Shown: positions 62,849 to 64,000 of the stretch, piece by piece
Layout: each line of letters opens with the position of its first letter
How positions within the stretch are numbered: the first letter of the stretch is position 1
DNA from: Triplophysa rosa
Lineage: Eukaryota > Chordata > Actinopteri > Cypriniformes > Nemacheilidae
Length of the DNA: 64,000 nucleotides
Direction: 5' to 3'
Assembly (NCBI RefSeq): GCF_024868665.1
Contig: NC_079902.1
Location: 15,717,154-15,781,153 of the forward strand
Position numbers and translations under genes: made by a program
Notes under the pieces: generated by a model
Database searches by the model: none
Seen by the model: the letters and a program-made list of their open reading frames with translations, nothing else
What the model was told of the DNA's origin: nothing

Positions 62849-63170
62849 TTAAAGGGATAGTTCACACAGAAAGGAAAATGTTGTCATCATTTACTCAACC
62901 ACTTGTCATTTTAAACCTGTACGAGTTTCTTACTTCTACAGAACACAAAAGACAATATGTTGGTAACTGAACAACGGCGTTACCCATTCACTTGCTTTGG
63001 TTTTCTATACAATAGAAGTGAATGGGTATAGCCGTTGTTCAGTTCCCAACATTCCTCAAAACATCTTTTTTTTTTATCTGCGGAAGGAAGAAAGTCATAC
63101 AGGTTTGAAATGACACGAGGCTGAGTAAGTGATGACAGATTTTCCATTTTTGGGTGAACTATCCCTTCTT
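62849..63170. mobile_element. Angel-like palindromic MITE, short form
   Basis: TTAAAGGGATAGTTCACACA at left and TTTTTGGGTGAACTATCCCT at right. The centre TACCCATTCACTTGCTTTGG and CAATAGAAGTGAATGGGTAT forms the hairpin of the short form. Last bases TTAA are mutated to TTCT. Confidence 0.9.
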
Positions 63171-64000
63171 ATTGTTTTTTAGCTATTATAAGAATCCAAT
63201 AATCCCATGAACAATAACCTTGTGACCTCCCTAGCCTGTAGATGCTATTTCGTGCTTTAAGGTTATTAAAAATCTACATCCTTGGTATAGCCAACAGCAT
63301 ATGTTTCATAGCTGGATTAATGGAAAAGTGTCACAGGTATACAGAACAAAGCAGAAAAAATGGAAAAAAGGTAATAACCCATTGCCATCAGGTAAAGAAG
63401 GTCCCTCTCCTAATTTGTTTATAAAATAGTTGCGAAAATTGTATCGAATATGAAATAACGTGTGGTCTGTCTTCTGTTTGCAATATACTCTCTGTAGGGA
63501 TTCTGCCAGTCAGGGGAAAAAGAGAATCAGGCAGTTAATTCATCTCTCTGCTTGAAAGTCTCATTAAAACGCTGATGAGTTTAAGGATTGCCTGAGGTAG
63601 AGAGCAAAAGAGAGCGACGGAGTCTTCTTTATAGCTTGGCAATCTAACGCTCGGGGCTGTGCATCTGTTGGGTGCAAAACAAAAAGCAAATGGGCAATTC
63701 AATCTCCAATCAATAGCAGGCACTTTCCCTTTTAAACACATCATGAATGTACACTTACTTATACATGTGTTTGCTGTGCAAATGCAATGGCGCGTGACGT
63801 CCCGACATGCGGCTGCGCTAAATGAAGATAGAGCTTGCAGGTGTGGGAATTGATCTGACCTTTTTCATTGGCAGAGAGATATAAATCACTTTCAATGGAC
63901 TTTATTACCCATTTAAAGGGGGGGACACGGGGTATCCTAATTTAGGTAGTAATGGTGGGCCTCGGTACCAATACAAGCAGAAGGTCGCGCACTGTGAGAA

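Overview
The window reads as intronic and exonic DNA of a teleost fish, most likely a cyprinid. Four short exons with clean GT-AG borders lie far apart among long microsatellites (CA, CT, AT, CTTT), tRNA-derived fish SINEs and many copies of a palindromic element that resembles the zebrafish Angel family. There are no bacterial-style genes. Species and family names are from memory, because no search could be run.

The only host gene I can support is on the + strand: a diaphanous-related formin, best matched to diaph2. Exons at 3857-3951, 24801-24902, 29192-29431 and 41965-42094 join in frame and encode 188 contiguous residues of the actin-nucleating FH2 domain, including its GNYMN-type signature. 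Introns in between are about 20.8, 4.3 and 12.5 kb. The gene continues beyond both ends: the first exon starts in the third part of a split codon, and the last ends one base into a codon with no further exon recognised in the remaining 21.9 kb.

The introns carry layered mobile DNA. Region 1-3.9 kb: CA repeat and three foldback elements. Region 4-24.8 kb: a Tc1/mariner element rebuilt as a giant inverted repeat (6802-8353), a unique-looking repeat partner (8402-8855), a foldback element with tandem palindromic units (11037-11873), a TTAA-flanked transposon holding a coding-type first exon and an inserted solo LTR (16888-18638), and an hAT element with perfect 8-bp target duplication (22208-23198). 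Region 25-29 kb: four foldback elements, two of them abutting. Region 29.4-42 kb: palindromic MITEs and foldback elements. Region 42-64 kb: a Tc1 relic split by a small MITE (44978-45934), a pile-up of microsatellite, MITE, foldback element and SINE (47641-48346), an inverted relative of the 8.4 kb repeat (54715-55116), a PIF/Harbinger element with a MADF-domain exon (57814-58626) and a second SINE (59207-59447).

The less ordinary observations are the strand-switched Tc1 element, the 46-kb-spaced inverted repeat pair whose core is better conserved than its flanks, two non-autonomous transposons that keep an ATG exon with an intact splice donor in the same orientation as diaph2, and sequence variants shared by both arms of individual foldback elements.
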